The translations under genes were made by a program, and so were the position numbers. From contig JBMNUT010000020.1 in the NCBI GenBank assembly GCA_050946375.1, positions 1 through 34,872 of the forward strand: a stretch of DNA of 34,872 nt. The letters run 5' to 3'. Source of the DNA: UBA1794 sp050946375 (GTDB lineage Bacteria; Bacteroidota; Bacteroidia; Bacteroidales; Bacteroidaceae). The notes under the pieces were generated by a model, which ran no database searches, had not been told where the DNA came from, and was given only the letters and a program-made list of their open reading frames with translations. Positions 8,534 through 17,192 of the stretch are shown piece by piece (the stretch's first letter is position 1; every line of letters starts with the position of its first letter).

Positions 8534-8551
8534 CGGCAGCCGTATCTGCCG
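8534..8551. other. Small hairpin after the epimerase gene
   Basis: CGGCAG (8534-8539), a 6-nt loop, CTGCCG (8546-8551), 26 bp past the epimerase stop. There is no U-run, so terminator function is uncertain. Confidence 0.3.
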
Positions 8552-8683
8552 TTTCCGGCTACGGTTCCCCACCCTCTCAATGCGGATAAATACAGGCAGA
8601 GATGTATCGATTTTTATACACGGAAATAACGCTCTCTTCCGACGGTTGCGTCTGCTTCCGCAAATAGTGCTGCAGGTTTTCAC

Positions 8684-8771
8684 TGTCCGATGCGCATGCT
8701 CCGGCAATTTGATGCGCATGTTTTCCGAAAAGTATGCGCATCAAATCGGAAAAATAGGAGCATTCGTTTTC
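8684..8771. repeat. 22-bp phased repeat array with three ATGCGCAT palindromes
   Basis: Within the 382-bp gap between the epimerase and ugd, the 8-bp palindrome ATGCGCAT occurs at 8690, 8712 and 8734, exactly 22 bp apart. The second and third copies also form a 13-bp perfect inverted repeat (8707-8719 with 8734-8746). AAAAGT at 8728 and AAAAAT at 8750 keep the same 22-bp phase. Unit boundaries and the TTTTCCGAAAAGT junction resemble arrays at 24345 and 28912. I see no gene or clear -7 box in the rest of this gap. Confidence 0.7.
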
Positions 8772-8890
8772 AGGACTCTCGGCAGTCTGATTTACAGAGA
8801 TGTACGAGAAGCTGCAGAAACTGCTGCCGCTAAGAGGCGGAGAGCACTCGGAAAATCACAAAGAAATACAGTTTGTAAAACATAAATATC

Positions 8891-10201
8891 ATGAAGATTG
8901 TAATTGTCGGCACGGGCTACGTAGGGCTTGTGTCAGGAACTTGTTTTGCCGAGATGGGCGTGGAAGTGACTTGCGTAGACGTTTCACGCGAAAAAATAGA
9001 AAGCCTGCAGAAAGGCATCGTCCCCATCTTCGAGCCGGGACTGGAAGCGCTGGTGCTGAAGAATGCCCAAGCCGGCCGCCTTCGTTTTACCACTTCCCTC
9101 CCGGAGGTGCTGGACGAGGCCGAAGTGGTGTTCAGCGCAGTCGGCACGCCACCCGACGAAGACGGGAGCGCCGACCTGAGCTACGTGCTGGAAGTGGCAC
9201 GCACCATCGGGCAAAACATGAAGAAATACGTACTGGTGGTTACGAAGAGCACCGTCCCCGTAGGCACGGCGCAGAAGGTGAAGCAGGCCATCCGCGAGGA
9301 ACTGGACAAACGCGGGGTGGACATCCCCTTCGATGTGGCTTCCAATCCGGAGTTCCTCAAGGAAGGCGCGGCCATCGATGACTTCATGAAGCCCGACCGC
9401 GTGGTGGTAGGCGTAGACTCCGACCGGGCCCGCGGGCTGATGGAGCGGCTGTACAAGCCGTTCATGATGAGCAACTACCGGCTCCTGTTTACGGACATCG
9501 CCAGCGCCGAGATGATTAAATATGCGGCCAATTCGATGCTGGCCACGCGCATTTCGTTTATGAACGACATCGCCAACCTGTGCGAACGGGTGGGCGCCGA
9601 CGTAAACATGGTGCGCAAAGGCATCGGTGCCGATACGCGCATCGGCAGCAAATTCCTCTATCCCGGCTGCGGCTACGGAGGCTCGTGCTTCCCGAAGGAT
9701 GTGAAAGCGCTCATCAAGACGGCCGAAAAGAATGGCTACGAGATGCGTGTGCTGAAAGCCGTGGAGGAAGTAAACGAGGCACAGAAGGAAATCCTTTTCA
9801 AGAAACTGAAGAAGCACCTCCCCGACCTGCAGGGCAAGACGATTGCCCTCTGGGGACTGGCCTTCAAGCCGGAGACCGACGACATGCGCGAAGCCACTTC
9901 GCTGGTATTGATACGGCTGCTCAAGGAAGCGGGTGCTCGTGTGAAAGTCTACGACCCGATAGCCATGGACGAATGCCGGCGCCGGTTGGGCGACACAGTA
10001 GAGTATGCCCGCGACATGTATGAGGCAGCCGTCGACGCCGACGCGCTGATATTGGTGACCGAATGGCGCCAGTTCCGATTGCCGAGCTGGGCTGTCTTGA
10101 AGAAAGCCCTGCGCAACCCGCTGGTGCTGGACGGACGGAACATCTACGATGCGGCAGAACTCGCGGCACTCGGCTTCAGCTACGAATGCATAGGCCGCTG
10201 A
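8891..10201 (+). CDS. ugd: UDP-glucose 6-dehydrogenase
   Basis: A 436-residue UDP-glucose/GDP-mannose dehydrogenase family enzyme that oxidises UDP-glucose to UDP-glucuronate with two NAD+. The N-terminal Rossmann motif GTGYVG is at 7-12. FSAVGTPPDEDGSADLSYV and the TKSTVPVGT block follow. The substrate block NPEFLKEGAA precedes the central helix that carries IKYAANS. The catalytic cysteine is C266 in GGSCFPKD, and the UDP-binding C-terminal domain has LWGLAFKPETDDMREA. With the epimerase upstream it supplies UDP-GlcA and UDP-GalA for the polysaccharide. The start ATG 8891 gives the N-terminus usual for the family. A strong terminator follows. Confidence 0.95.
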   Translation: MKIVIVGTGYVGLVSGTCFAEMGVEVTCVDVSREKIESLQKGIVPIFEPGLEALVLKNAQAGRLRFTTSLPEVLDEAEVVFSAVGTPPDEDGSADLSYVLEVARTIGQNMKKYVLVVTKSTVPVGTAQKVKQAIREELDKRGVDIPFDVASNPEFLKEGAAIDDFMKPDRVVVGVDSDRARGLMERLYKPFMMSNYRLLFTDIASAEMIKYAANSMLATRISFMNDIANLCERVGADVNMVRKGIGADTRIGSKFLYPGCGYGGSCFPKDVKALIKTAEKNGYEMRVLKAVEEVNEAQKEILFKKLKKHLPDLQGKTIALWGLAFKPETDDMREATSLVLIRLLKEAGARVKVYDPIAMDECRRRLGDTVEYARDMYEAAVDADALILVTEWRQFRLPSWAVLKKALRNPLVLDGRNIYDAAELAALGFSYECIGR

Positions 10202-10223
10202 GGTTTACCTTTTATTATTATAT

Positions 10224-10277
10224 AGACAGCGCGCACAAGGAAGGTCATTCCTTCCCTGTGCGCGTTGTCTTTTTTGT
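10224..10277 (+). terminator. Rho-independent terminator after ugd
   Basis: A long stem pairs 10224-10244 with 10250-10270 around a short loop with a small mismatch, and is followed by a T-run at 10269-10275. It lies 22 bp after the ugd stop and closes the polysaccharide locus. Confidence 0.85.
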
Positions 10278-10290
10278 CTTATCGCCGCGC

Positions 10291-11331
10291 CTATTTACAC
10301 GACGGCGCAGCCGATTGCAAGATTTCTTCTATCCATTGGAAGCAGACGCGGTAAAACTCATCCCGGGCTTCGGGTGCGGAAAGGACCAGATCGTGCATCC
10401 CGCCCGGAATCGTCCGGCACTCCACCCGCTCACCCAGCCGTCGGCCATAGCGCTGTATGTCGGCCACATCCAAAACGATGTCCTTCCGCCGGAAATCCTC
10501 TTGCCACGCTCCTTTCTCCCACGCCGAGCTGTCGGACGAAAGGACGAGCACGGGGCAAGACAGTTCGACGCCGTGCTGCAGCTCACGCTGCGCCCGATGT
10601 ATGGCACGCAGCCACCCGGCACGCTTCACGTAGCCTTCCGGCTTCTTCCAGTTGGTGTCGAACGTCCAATGCTCCTTCAGCAAGGCATCCGAATAGAAGC
10701 TGTGCCCTCCGCCCTGCACCTTCCAGCGGGGGAACAGACGCCCCGCTGCCGAAACAACGGGCATGAGCACGTTTTCCTGAAACGACGTCAGGTTCCAGTC
10801 CAGGAAAGGGCTGTTCAAGACCAGTCCGACGATGTCCGCACAACGCTCCGGGCTGCAGGTGCGATACAAATAATAAGTCATGATCAGCCCGCCTGTCGAG
10901 TGCCCCATGATGACAACCCTCCGGTGTCCTTCGGCGCGCACGACGGCCAGCGCCGAATCCAGCTCGGGAAAATACTCCGCCAGGTCGCGGCAATAGAAAG
11001 GCTCGGCCGCCATCGGCAGGGAACGCCCATAGCCATGCAGGTCCAACGCATAGAAGTCCATACCGCGGGCCACGGCCGTATCGCCCAGTGCCGACTGAAA
11101 AAAGTAGTCGTTGTAGCCATGCAGATAAAACAACGCGTCGTCCGTAGGCCGTGCTGCCCGCTTGCGGACAAGCACACTGCGCACCGTGTCGCCTCCATCC
11201 GTGCAGCACGTCAGCATACGCTGCTCGTAGCCTCCACCCAAGATGTCGGGCCGATATTGCCCCACCGCGTACAATGAACTCAGCAATAAGCCCAGGCAAA
11301 CCAGTCCCAAGAGTCGGTAACGTACATTCAT
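10291..11331 (-). CDS. Exported alpha/beta hydrolase (S33 / monoacylglycerol lipase type)
   Basis: A 346-residue serine hydrolase. The N-terminus has a hydrophobic segment LLGLVCLGLLLSSLYAVG (7-24), so it is secreted or membrane-anchored in the periplasm. The oxyanion-hole HG is at 71-72, DLHGYGRS at 97-104, the nucleophile elbow GHSTGG at 143-148 (Ser145), a probable acid at D267 in VLSSDSS, and the final histidine H313 in PGGMHDLV. The catalytic triad is therefore complete. The family includes lysophospholipases and esterases; the substrate here is not evident. Its neighbours are a GH43-like hydrolase gene and the end of the capsule locus, each separated by a terminator, so it is probably monocistronic. 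Confidence 0.8.
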   Translation of the reverse strand: MNVRYRLLGLVCLGLLLSSLYAVGQYRPDILGGGYEQRMLTCCTDGGDTVRSVLVRKRAARPTDDALFYLHGYNDYFFQSALGDTAVARGMDFYALDLHGYGRSLPMAAEPFYCRDLAEYFPELDSALAVVRAEGHRRVVIMGHSTGGLIMTYYLYRTCSPERCADIVGLVLNSPFLDWNLTSFQENVLMPVVSAAGRLFPRWKVQGGGHSFYSDALLKEHWTFDTNWKKPEGYVKRAGWLRAIHRAQRELQHGVELSCPVLVLSSDSSAWEKGAWQEDFRRKDIVLDVADIQRYGRRLGERVECRTIPGGMHDLVLSAPEARDEFYRVCFQWIEEILQSAAPSCK

Positions 11332-11350
11332 AACTCCCTGTTTATTATGG

Positions 11351-11396
11351 AAAAGGGACTGCGGCGGAATCTCAAATCCATGCCTCAGTCCCTTTT
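11351..11396. terminator. Terminator between the GH43 and hydrolase genes
   Basis: AAAAGGGACTG (11351-11361) pairs perfectly with CAGTCCCTTTT (11386-11396) around a 24-nt loop. It can end transcripts of the GH43-like gene coming from the right. The U-run is short (TTTT). Confidence 0.6.
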
Positions 11397-11474
11397 GTTA
11401 TGTTGTTCTTTTGTTTGACAGCGCGCATCCGCAAAGCAGAAAGCATCTCCCACTCTGCCCGACGCCGTCTCTTC

Positions 11475-12533
11475 TTACTTCTGGTCGAATACGCTCAAAT
11501 CCCATTTTGCATACCAAGGAATGGTCACCTTGCCATCAGCGCCGAAGCGAACAGGCAGCCAAATGTAGCGTGAGTCGGCCAGATCTTTTTTCTTCCACAT
11601 GTCGAAACAAGCGATGAAGGCATCCTCCTTCCCGACAACCGGCACCACATAGGTACTCTGCCCGTAGAACGTTTTGTCCGCATCGGGCCCGGTACACGGA
11701 TTACCCAGCACCGTCCATTCGCCCCAGATGCTGTCGGCTACGGCCAACTCTGCCTGGTTCGGATCCCAACCCGTGCAACCGCTCGAAAGCATATAGTACT
11801 TACCTTCGTGCTTGAATACGGCCGGTGCCTCACGTGCCTTGTCCACAAAGCGACGCACGTAGCGTCCCGTCGGCTTCAGGTAGTCATCGGTCAGCTCATT
11901 GATGTACATCGTCTGGTTGTGTTCCGAGGAAGTAAACTGATATGCCTTCCCGTCGTCGTCTACGAACACCGTCTGGTCGCGGCTCATAGCCCCGTTCGGA
12001 CGGAACGAACCCAAGTACTCAAACGGCCCCGTCGGGCTGTCGCTCACCGCAACTCCGGCCGCAGCCTTGGCGTAGTCTGCACTCTCCACGTGAGCCCACA
12101 TAACGAACTTACCCGTTTTCTTATTGAATACGACTTTCGGGCGCTCCAATACCTTCGAAGGATGCAGGTCGTGCTCCGGGTCATCCTTTACCGCTTTCAG
12201 GCAAACGCCCTCAAACTTCCAGTTCAGCAAGTCCTTCGACGAGTAGCAACCTACGCCCGTAACGTCCGTGCGATAGCACTCCCACGTAGCCCAAGAGGGC
12301 AACACTGTTTCGCCCACCTTATATTCACCATACCAATAGTACGTACCATCATGGTAGAGCAGGCCGCCGCCATGGGCATTGATCGGATTCCCTTCCGTGT
12401 CGCGCCATACTTCTTTAGGAATAAAACTCTCGTTCTTCACCGACTCCTGCCCATAGGCGGAGCACGTCATGCCTGCCAACACAAAGCAGGCCACCGGCCA
12501 CCAAGCCGCTCGCAATAGATTCATAGGAAACAA
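11475..12533 (-). CDS. Secreted GH43-like glycoside hydrolase
   Basis: About 352 residues. A signal peptide of about 28 residues ends near SAYGQE; a second start at 12524 (MNLLRAAWW) gives an equally good signal. The mature part opens with INAHGGGLLYHDGTYYWYGEYK, then CYSSKDLLNWKFEG, KTGKFVMWAHVES, and YMLSSGCTGWDPN, the blades of a five-bladed GH43 propeller. Usual GH43 enzymes have an Asp as general base in the first blade (ADPxV); here that site reads NAHGGG, as in the exo-beta-1,3-galactanase-like branch (subfamily 24 type) and its relatives. A role in trimming galactan or arabinogalactan side chains is likely but not proven. No SusC/SusD pair is nearby, so it is an isolated hydrolase gene. 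Confidence 0.8.
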   Translation of the reverse strand: MFPMNLLRAAWWPVACFVLAGMTCSAYGQESVKNESFIPKEVWRDTEGNPINAHGGGLLYHDGTYYWYGEYKVGETVLPSWATWECYRTDVTGVGCYSSKDLLNWKFEGVCLKAVKDDPEHDLHPSKVLERPKVVFNKKTGKFVMWAHVESADYAKAAAGVAVSDSPTGPFEYLGSFRPNGAMSRDQTVFVDDDGKAYQFTSSEHNQTMYINELTDDYLKPTGRYVRRFVDKAREAPAVFKHEGKYYMLSSGCTGWDPNQAELAVADSIWGEWTVLGNPCTGPDADKTFYGQSTYVVPVVGKEDAFIACFDMWKKKDLADSRYIWLPVRFGADGKVTIPWYAKWDLSVFDQK

Positions 12534-12580
12534 TCAATATATACGTATGTGAAACATAAAAAATTAAAACGATTTGTGGG

Positions 12581-12612
12581 CAAAGATAGCGAAAGACAAG
12601 CGCAGCGACAAA
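12581..12612 (-). promoter_or_regulatory. Promoter of the GH43-like gene
   Basis: On the - strand TTTG (12609-12612), 20 bp, TATCTTTG (12581-12588), a full Bacteroidota consensus. The start site would be near 12573, about 40 nt before the ATG. Confidence 0.7.
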
Positions 12613-12849
12613 TGAAAGCCCGTTTTCTTTTTGGGCACACCAGTCCGCATCTTAATAAAAAAGGAGCAAAGGGGGCAAACATAAAGGCAAATGGAAAAAC
12701 AAGATTTTTGCTGTTTTAATACCACCGAGCTGCATCCCTGCTACTCAAAAGACAGGCCTCTCTGTCCGAAAAACAGCATAAAATGTAAAAAAGGCGAAGA
12801 AATAGCACCCTATATAACTTAATAAAAACTAAAACAAGCCGCCTTAAAG
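12613..12849. other. Intergenic A-rich stretch with no visible gene
   Basis: Between the divergent GH43 and TolC-operon promoters. It contains only short weak hairpins, for example GCCC...GGGC near 12618-12636 and GACAG...CTGTC near 12750-12765. No credible reading frame is seen on either strand. Confidence 0.5.
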
Positions 12850-12881
12850 GTTACAACCCAACGTTCCTTTTCCTAATTTTG
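12850..12881 (+). promoter_or_regulatory. Promoter of the TolC-HlyD-MFS operon
   Basis: The -7 box TAATTTTG (12874-12881) matches TAnnTTTG. The -33 region, about 20 bp upstream, reads GTTA and is weak, which suggests activator dependence. Transcription would start near 12888 and leave a leader of about 170 nt. Confidence 0.55.
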
Positions 12882-12945
12882 CAGCCGAAATAGACCGACA
12901 AAAGATGCTATTCTATTCTCAACCGATTCTTCACAAGAACAAAAT

Positions 12946-12999
12946 CCACGATTTTCATACGTGGGGAGTGGCTGCTCTCATTTGATTCTCTTCGCCACT
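12946..12999 (+). other. Structured 5' leader of the efflux operon
   Basis: Two consecutive hairpins lie in the 5' untranslated region. CCACG (12946-12950) pairs with CGTGG (12960-12964), and AGTGGC (12967-12972) pairs with GCCACT (12994-12999). They could mediate post-transcriptional control. No known riboswitch class is recognised. Confidence 0.35.
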
Positions 13000-13058
13000 G
13001 CACATTCTTTTTCTCTCCGATTTACCAACCCCTTTCTTAATATTTATTTTCTACACGT

Positions 13059-14369
13059 ATGAGCAAATTCAACAGGCTCATAGTGCTGAGTTGCATTGCA
13101 CTATGCGGCCAAAATTTATGTGCCCAATCCTCATTGAGCAGCCTCGACGATTTGTTTCAACTGGCCGAGGAAAACAGCCGAAGCATCCAGTCCTACCGCA
13201 CCGGGAAAGAGGCTGCCGACGAGGCTTTGAAGGCAGCCCGTTCGTTACGCATGCCCGACATTAGCGTGTCGGCATCAGCCAGTTATCTCGGAAACGGCAA
13301 ACTTTGGGACCGCGACTTCAGTAACGGAACCAAAATCAGCATGCCGCACTTCGGCAATAATTTTGCCCTGGAGGCACAACAGGTAGTCTATGCCGGAGGC
13401 GCCATCAGCAGCCGCATCGAAATAGCCGAACTGGAACAGATGCTGGCCGAGCTGGACTGGCAAAAGAACCGGCAGGAAATCCGATTCCTGCTGGTAGGAT
13501 ATTACCTGGATCTATACAAACTGAACAACCAGGCACAAGTATTACAACACAATCTCAGCCTGACCGACCAGGTAATTGCCCGCATGAAAGCACGCCGCGA
13601 GCAAGGCACGGTACTGAAAAACGACATAACCCGCTACGAACTTCAGAAAGAAGACCTGCAGTTACAGCTAACGCAGGTGCAGGATGAATGCAAGATTCTG
13701 AACCACCGCCTGACAACAACGCTTCATCTGCCCGAAGGAACTGTTATCGTCCCCGACAGCACGCTGGCTACGCAGGTAGTGGAAACGCTTACCGAAGAGT
13801 CGTGGCAAAACCGGGCGAGCCAACAGAATCTCGACTTACAACAGGCCCAAACTTCCATAGAGCTCAGCGAACAACGGATAAAGGCGGAACGCTCCGAGCG
13901 TTTACCGCAAGTATCACTCATGGCCGCCGACCATCTGGACGGCCCGATTACCATCGAAGTTCCTGTGCTGGACAACAATTTCAACTATTGGTACGTGGGC
14001 GTAGGCGTAACCTACAAGCTCTCGTCTCTCTACAAGAATGGGCACAAGCTCAAGCAAGCACGCCTCAACGCACGCCGGGCCCGTGAAACCAAACAACTCG
14101 TGGAAGAACAAGTAGAAAATGCCGTACAAGCCGGCTATACGCACTTCCAGGTAGCCCTTACCGAACTGAGGACTAAAGAAAAATCCGTGCAGTTAGCCCA
14201 TGAGAATTACGACCTCGTCAACCGCCGCTACGAGCAGGAGCTGGCTCTGCTCACCGACATGCTGGACGCCAGCAATACGAAACTCAGTGCCGAATTAGAC
14301 CTGGCAAACGCCCGCATCAACGTCATCTACAATTATTACTATCTGAAATACCTGACCCACACTTTATAA
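13059..14369 (+). CDS. TolC-family outer-membrane efflux protein
   Basis: A 436-residue outer-membrane channel subunit. A signal peptide (MSKFNRLIVLSCIALCGQNL, cleaved near AQS) is followed by the two repeated outer-membrane-factor domains with long alpha-helical coiled-coil segments rich in Gln, Glu and Ala. There is a beta segment with LRMPDISVSASASYLGNG in the first half and a matching ERLPQVSLMAADHL in the second. It should form the trimeric exit duct for the HlyD and MFS proteins encoded immediately downstream. The 15-bp gap to the HlyD gene implies co-transcription. Substrates may be drugs, bile-related compounds or other toxic metabolites. Confidence 0.9.
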   Translation: MSKFNRLIVLSCIALCGQNLCAQSSLSSLDDLFQLAEENSRSIQSYRTGKEAADEALKAARSLRMPDISVSASASYLGNGKLWDRDFSNGTKISMPHFGNNFALEAQQVVYAGGAISSRIEIAELEQMLAELDWQKNRQEIRFLLVGYYLDLYKLNNQAQVLQHNLSLTDQVIARMKARREQGTVLKNDITRYELQKEDLQLQLTQVQDECKILNHRLTTTLHLPEGTVIVPDSTLATQVVETLTEESWQNRASQQNLDLQQAQTSIELSEQRIKAERSERLPQVSLMAADHLDGPITIEVPVLDNNFNYWYVGVGVTYKLSSLYKNGHKLKQARLNARRARETKQLVEEQVENAVQAGYTHFQVALTELRTKEKSVQLAHENYDLVNRRYEQELALLTDMLDASNTKLSAELDLANARINVIYNYYYLKYLTHTL

Positions 14370-14384
14370 ATTCGACAAAAGACT

Positions 14385-15416
14385 ATGACAAGCAGAAAAG
14401 TTAAAAAGCAAGTTTACAATATCCTCATCCTGTGTGTACTGGCCGGAGCACTGCTCTACGTATGCTCCCGCTTTATCCATCCCGGCGTAGAATATACCGA
14501 CAACGCCCAGGTGAAGCAACACATAACGCCCATCGATACCCGTGTACAAGGCTTCGTCAAGAAGATATATTTCGAAGAATACCGCCCCGTCAAGCGGGGC
14601 GACACGCTGTTAGTCATCGAAGACAGCGAATACCGCCTGCGTCTGGCACAAGCCGAAGCCGACCTGGCCAATGCCCTTTCCGGACAAAAGGTCACGACAG
14701 CCGGCATAGCCACTACGCAAAGCAACCTGGGAATCAATGAAGCAGGCATAGAAGAAGTAGGGGCACAGCTCGAAAATGCCCGCCGCGAATACGAACGCTA
14801 CCAGAAGCTGCTGGCCGAAGACGCCGTAACCCGCCAGGAATACGACAAGATTGCCACCGCTTTCGAAGCTGCCCAGGCACGATACCAACAAGCCCTGCGC
14901 ACCAAGCGCTCCACCTCGCTGCAGAAAAACGAGCAGACCCGACGCCTGGCCCAGAACGAAGCAGCAATCCGCCTGGCAGAGGCTGCCGTCGAGCTGGCAC
15001 GGCTGAACCTTTCCTATACGGTCATTCTCGCCACCTGCGATGGCGTGACCGGCCGCAAGGACATCCACGAAGGGCAACTGGTGCAGGCAGGCCAGACAAT
15101 GGTGGAAATCGTAGACGAAAGCGACCTTTGGGTCATCGCCAACTATCGGGAAACGCAACTTCCCCACATTGCGGAAGGCGCCAAAGTCGAGATTACGGCC
15201 GATGCCGTACCCGACGTCACCTATACCGGAACAGTAGAGTCCATTTCCGAAGCCACCGGCGCCGCCTTCTCCCTCATACCTCAGGACAACGCGACGGGAA
15301 ACTTCGTCAAAGTCGAACAGCGCGTCCCCGTCCGCATCAGCCTCAAAGGCAACGATGCCGACAAACTCCGCCTCCTGCGTGCCGGATTCAACGTGGAATG
15401 CCGCATAAAGTACTAA
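14385..15416 (+). CDS. HlyD/EmrA-family periplasmic adaptor
   Basis: A 343-residue membrane fusion protein. It has one N-terminal transmembrane helix (about residues 9-27, ILILCVLAGALLYVC), then the biotinyl-lipoyl half-motif VQGFVKKIYFEEYRPVKRGD. A long coiled-coil hairpin spans about 85-205, and a second lipoyl half includes YTVILATCDGVTGRKDI with EGQLVQAGQTM. A beta-barrel part containing VIANYRETQL ends the protein. It bridges the inner-membrane MFS pump and the TolC-like channel, as EmrA does. It sits between these two genes in one operon, 15 bp after the first and 44 bp before the second. Confidence 0.9.
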   Translation: MTSRKVKKQVYNILILCVLAGALLYVCSRFIHPGVEYTDNAQVKQHITPIDTRVQGFVKKIYFEEYRPVKRGDTLLVIEDSEYRLRLAQAEADLANALSGQKVTTAGIATTQSNLGINEAGIEEVGAQLENARREYERYQKLLAEDAVTRQEYDKIATAFEAAQARYQQALRTKRSTSLQKNEQTRRLAQNEAAIRLAEAAVELARLNLSYTVILATCDGVTGRKDIHEGQLVQAGQTMVEIVDESDLWVIANYRETQLPHIAEGAKVEITADAVPDVTYTGTVESISEATGAAFSLIPQDNATGNFVKVEQRVPVRISLKGNDADKLRLLRAGFNVECRIKY

Positions 15417-15460
15417 GGCAATTCTAAAAAACACGCACTACTTTTCCCAAAAAGTCTATC

Positions 15461-17104
15461 ATGAGTTCACCAATACCCGGGCAACCTTTCACAATGCCCA
15501 TGTTCCGCAGCTTCGTACCCCGCAAGCTGCAACCCTGGCTCTATCTCTTCATCGCCACGACTTTCCAGCTTTCCGGCGGGCTATACCTCGGCACCCTGAA
15601 TCAGATGATTGGCCAAACCACCCTCATGCGCGAAGACTTGCTGATGTGCCTCTATGCCAACCTGGCCGGCATGGCCATCTATTTTCCCCTGCTCTTCCGC
15701 ATGAAGTTCCGTTTTACGAACAAGACTCTGCTCACCGCAGCTGCCTGCGGTGCGCTCTTCTGCAACCTGACAGCCCCTCACGTCACCTTCCTCCCGTTGC
15801 TTTGGTTGCTGTGTTTCGTCGAAGGCATCTGTAAAATACAAGGGACGTTCGAGTGCATGTCGAACATACAGCTGTGGATGACCCCCCAGCGCGACTTCAC
15901 GGTCTTCTTTCCTGCGCTGCACGTCGTCATCCTCGGCAGCATGCAAGTCTCCGACCTGCTCGCCACTACCCTCATGTACCATGGTCACTGGACACACATG
16001 CACTGGCTCATTGCCGCACTGATGCTGGTCGACCTGCTTATCATTCAGGGATGCACGCGCCATTTCCGCATCATCAAAAAGTTTCCCCTCGTCGGAATCG
16101 ACTGGATAGGCGCCGCCCTCTGGGCCATGCTGCTGTTGCAGATAGCTTACTTCTTCGACTATGGCGACTGGTACGACTGGTTTGCCAGCCCCGTCATGCG
16201 GCTGCTTGCCCTGACTGCCGTCGCCACCCTCGTCTTGTGCCTGTGGCGCATGTACACCACCAAGCATCCCTACTACGAACCCCGCATGTGGACCTACCGG
16301 CACCTTGTACCCATACTGCTGCTCATCACCATGGTCGAAGCCATTCTGGCTACCGAACATGTGCTGGAAGAAGTATATTACGAGGAAGTGATGCACTATA
16401 CCGACATGGTAAGCCTGCGCCTCGACTGGCCCGCCCTGGCCGGTACGCTTTTCGGCTGCTTCTTCGCCTGGTGGTGGATGCACCGGCGCCGCTACAGCTA
16501 CCTGCGCCTCATATCCGTAGGCACTGCCCTGCTGCTGGTCTATCTGCTGGGTATGTACTTCAGCCTCTCGGCCGATATTTCCATTTCCCGGCTCTACCTG
16601 CCCGTCGCCTGCCGTAGTTTTGCCTACGCCGTGCTCAGCGCCACCTTCATGGTGTGCCTCGAAGAAATCATGACTTTCCAGCATTTCTTCCAGGCCCTGA
16701 GCATCTTCAACATGCTTCACATGGTAGTAGGCGGCGTAATGGGCGCCGCCCTCTATGCCCGCGGGCTATCCTATTACGTAGCCGACAACCTGGCGCGCTA
16801 CGGTGCCGCTATCGATCGCGTCTCGCTCCCCCGCCTGCCTGCCCCCTTGGGCGAATACATGGAAGGATTTATTGCCCGCATGATGGAAGTCAGCATCAAG
16901 CAACTCTACGGTTGGGTTGCCTATGCCTGCTTGTTCCTGCTGTTGCTCTTCCTGCTCTACGATGCTCCCGTGCGCCGAAAGCTCAAGCTAATGCCCCTTT
17001 GGCGCACACTACGCAAGGAACTCGGCCCCAGACCCGCGAGAAAGCGGCCGTCCGAAAGCCCCCGTCCCGCAGAGATACCGGAAAATTTATCCGCACCCGA
17101 ATAA
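15461..17104 (+). CDS. MFS efflux transporter of a tripartite pump
   Basis: A 547-residue polytopic protein with about 14 hydrophobic segments and a basic, proline-rich cytoplasmic tail (about 515-547). Length and helix number fit the DHA2 (EmrB-like) drug:H+ antiporter class, but the usual N-terminal motif A is hard to see and the sequence is divergent. It belongs to the Bacteroidota branch encoded with TolC and HlyD partners. It should drive export across the inner membrane with the proton gradient and hand substrate to the adaptor. Some periplasmic loops contain many Tyr, Glu and Asp residues (for example EEVYYEEVMHYTD). The substrate cannot be inferred. Confidence 0.85.
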   Translation: MSSPIPGQPFTMPMFRSFVPRKLQPWLYLFIATTFQLSGGLYLGTLNQMIGQTTLMREDLLMCLYANLAGMAIYFPLLFRMKFRFTNKTLLTAAACGALFCNLTAPHVTFLPLLWLLCFVEGICKIQGTFECMSNIQLWMTPQRDFTVFFPALHVVILGSMQVSDLLATTLMYHGHWTHMHWLIAALMLVDLLIIQGCTRHFRIIKKFPLVGIDWIGAALWAMLLLQIAYFFDYGDWYDWFASPVMRLLALTAVATLVLCLWRMYTTKHPYYEPRMWTYRHLVPILLLITMVEAILATEHVLEEVYYEEVMHYTDMVSLRLDWPALAGTLFGCFFAWWWMHRRRYSYLRLISVGTALLLVYLLGMYFSLSADISISRLYLPVACRSFAYAVLSATFMVCLEEIMTFQHFFQALSIFNMLHMVVGGVMGAALYARGLSYYVADNLARYGAAIDRVSLPRLPAPLGEYMEGFIARMMEVSIKQLYGWVAYACLFLLLLFLLYDAPVRRKLKLMPLWRTLRKELGPRPARKRPSESPRPAEIPENLSAPE

Positions 17105-17115
17105 TTTTTCCCTAC

Positions 17116-17146
17116 TTTCTCCCTACGCAGTCATTCGCTAACTTTG
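17116..17146 (+). promoter_or_regulatory. Promoter of the flavoprotein gene
   Basis: The -7 box TAACTTTG (17139-17146) is a full match, with a TTTC -33 element at 17116-17119 (19-bp spacer). The ATG at 17193 follows about 40 nt after the predicted start site. Confidence 0.6.
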
Positions 17147-17192
17147 CGGCAAGATAAACGACTTATTTCACACAATAACCTATTTTCTTATT

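Noticed and set aside
7465..8580. A 371-codon frame on - across the whole epimerase gene
   Set aside because: Antisense shadow of a well-supported enzyme; the translation has no recognisable domain.
15581..16720. A 379-codon frame on - inside the MFS transporter gene
   Set aside because: Complementary-strand artefact of hydrophobic codons; the + strand gene is operonic with TolC and HlyD genes.
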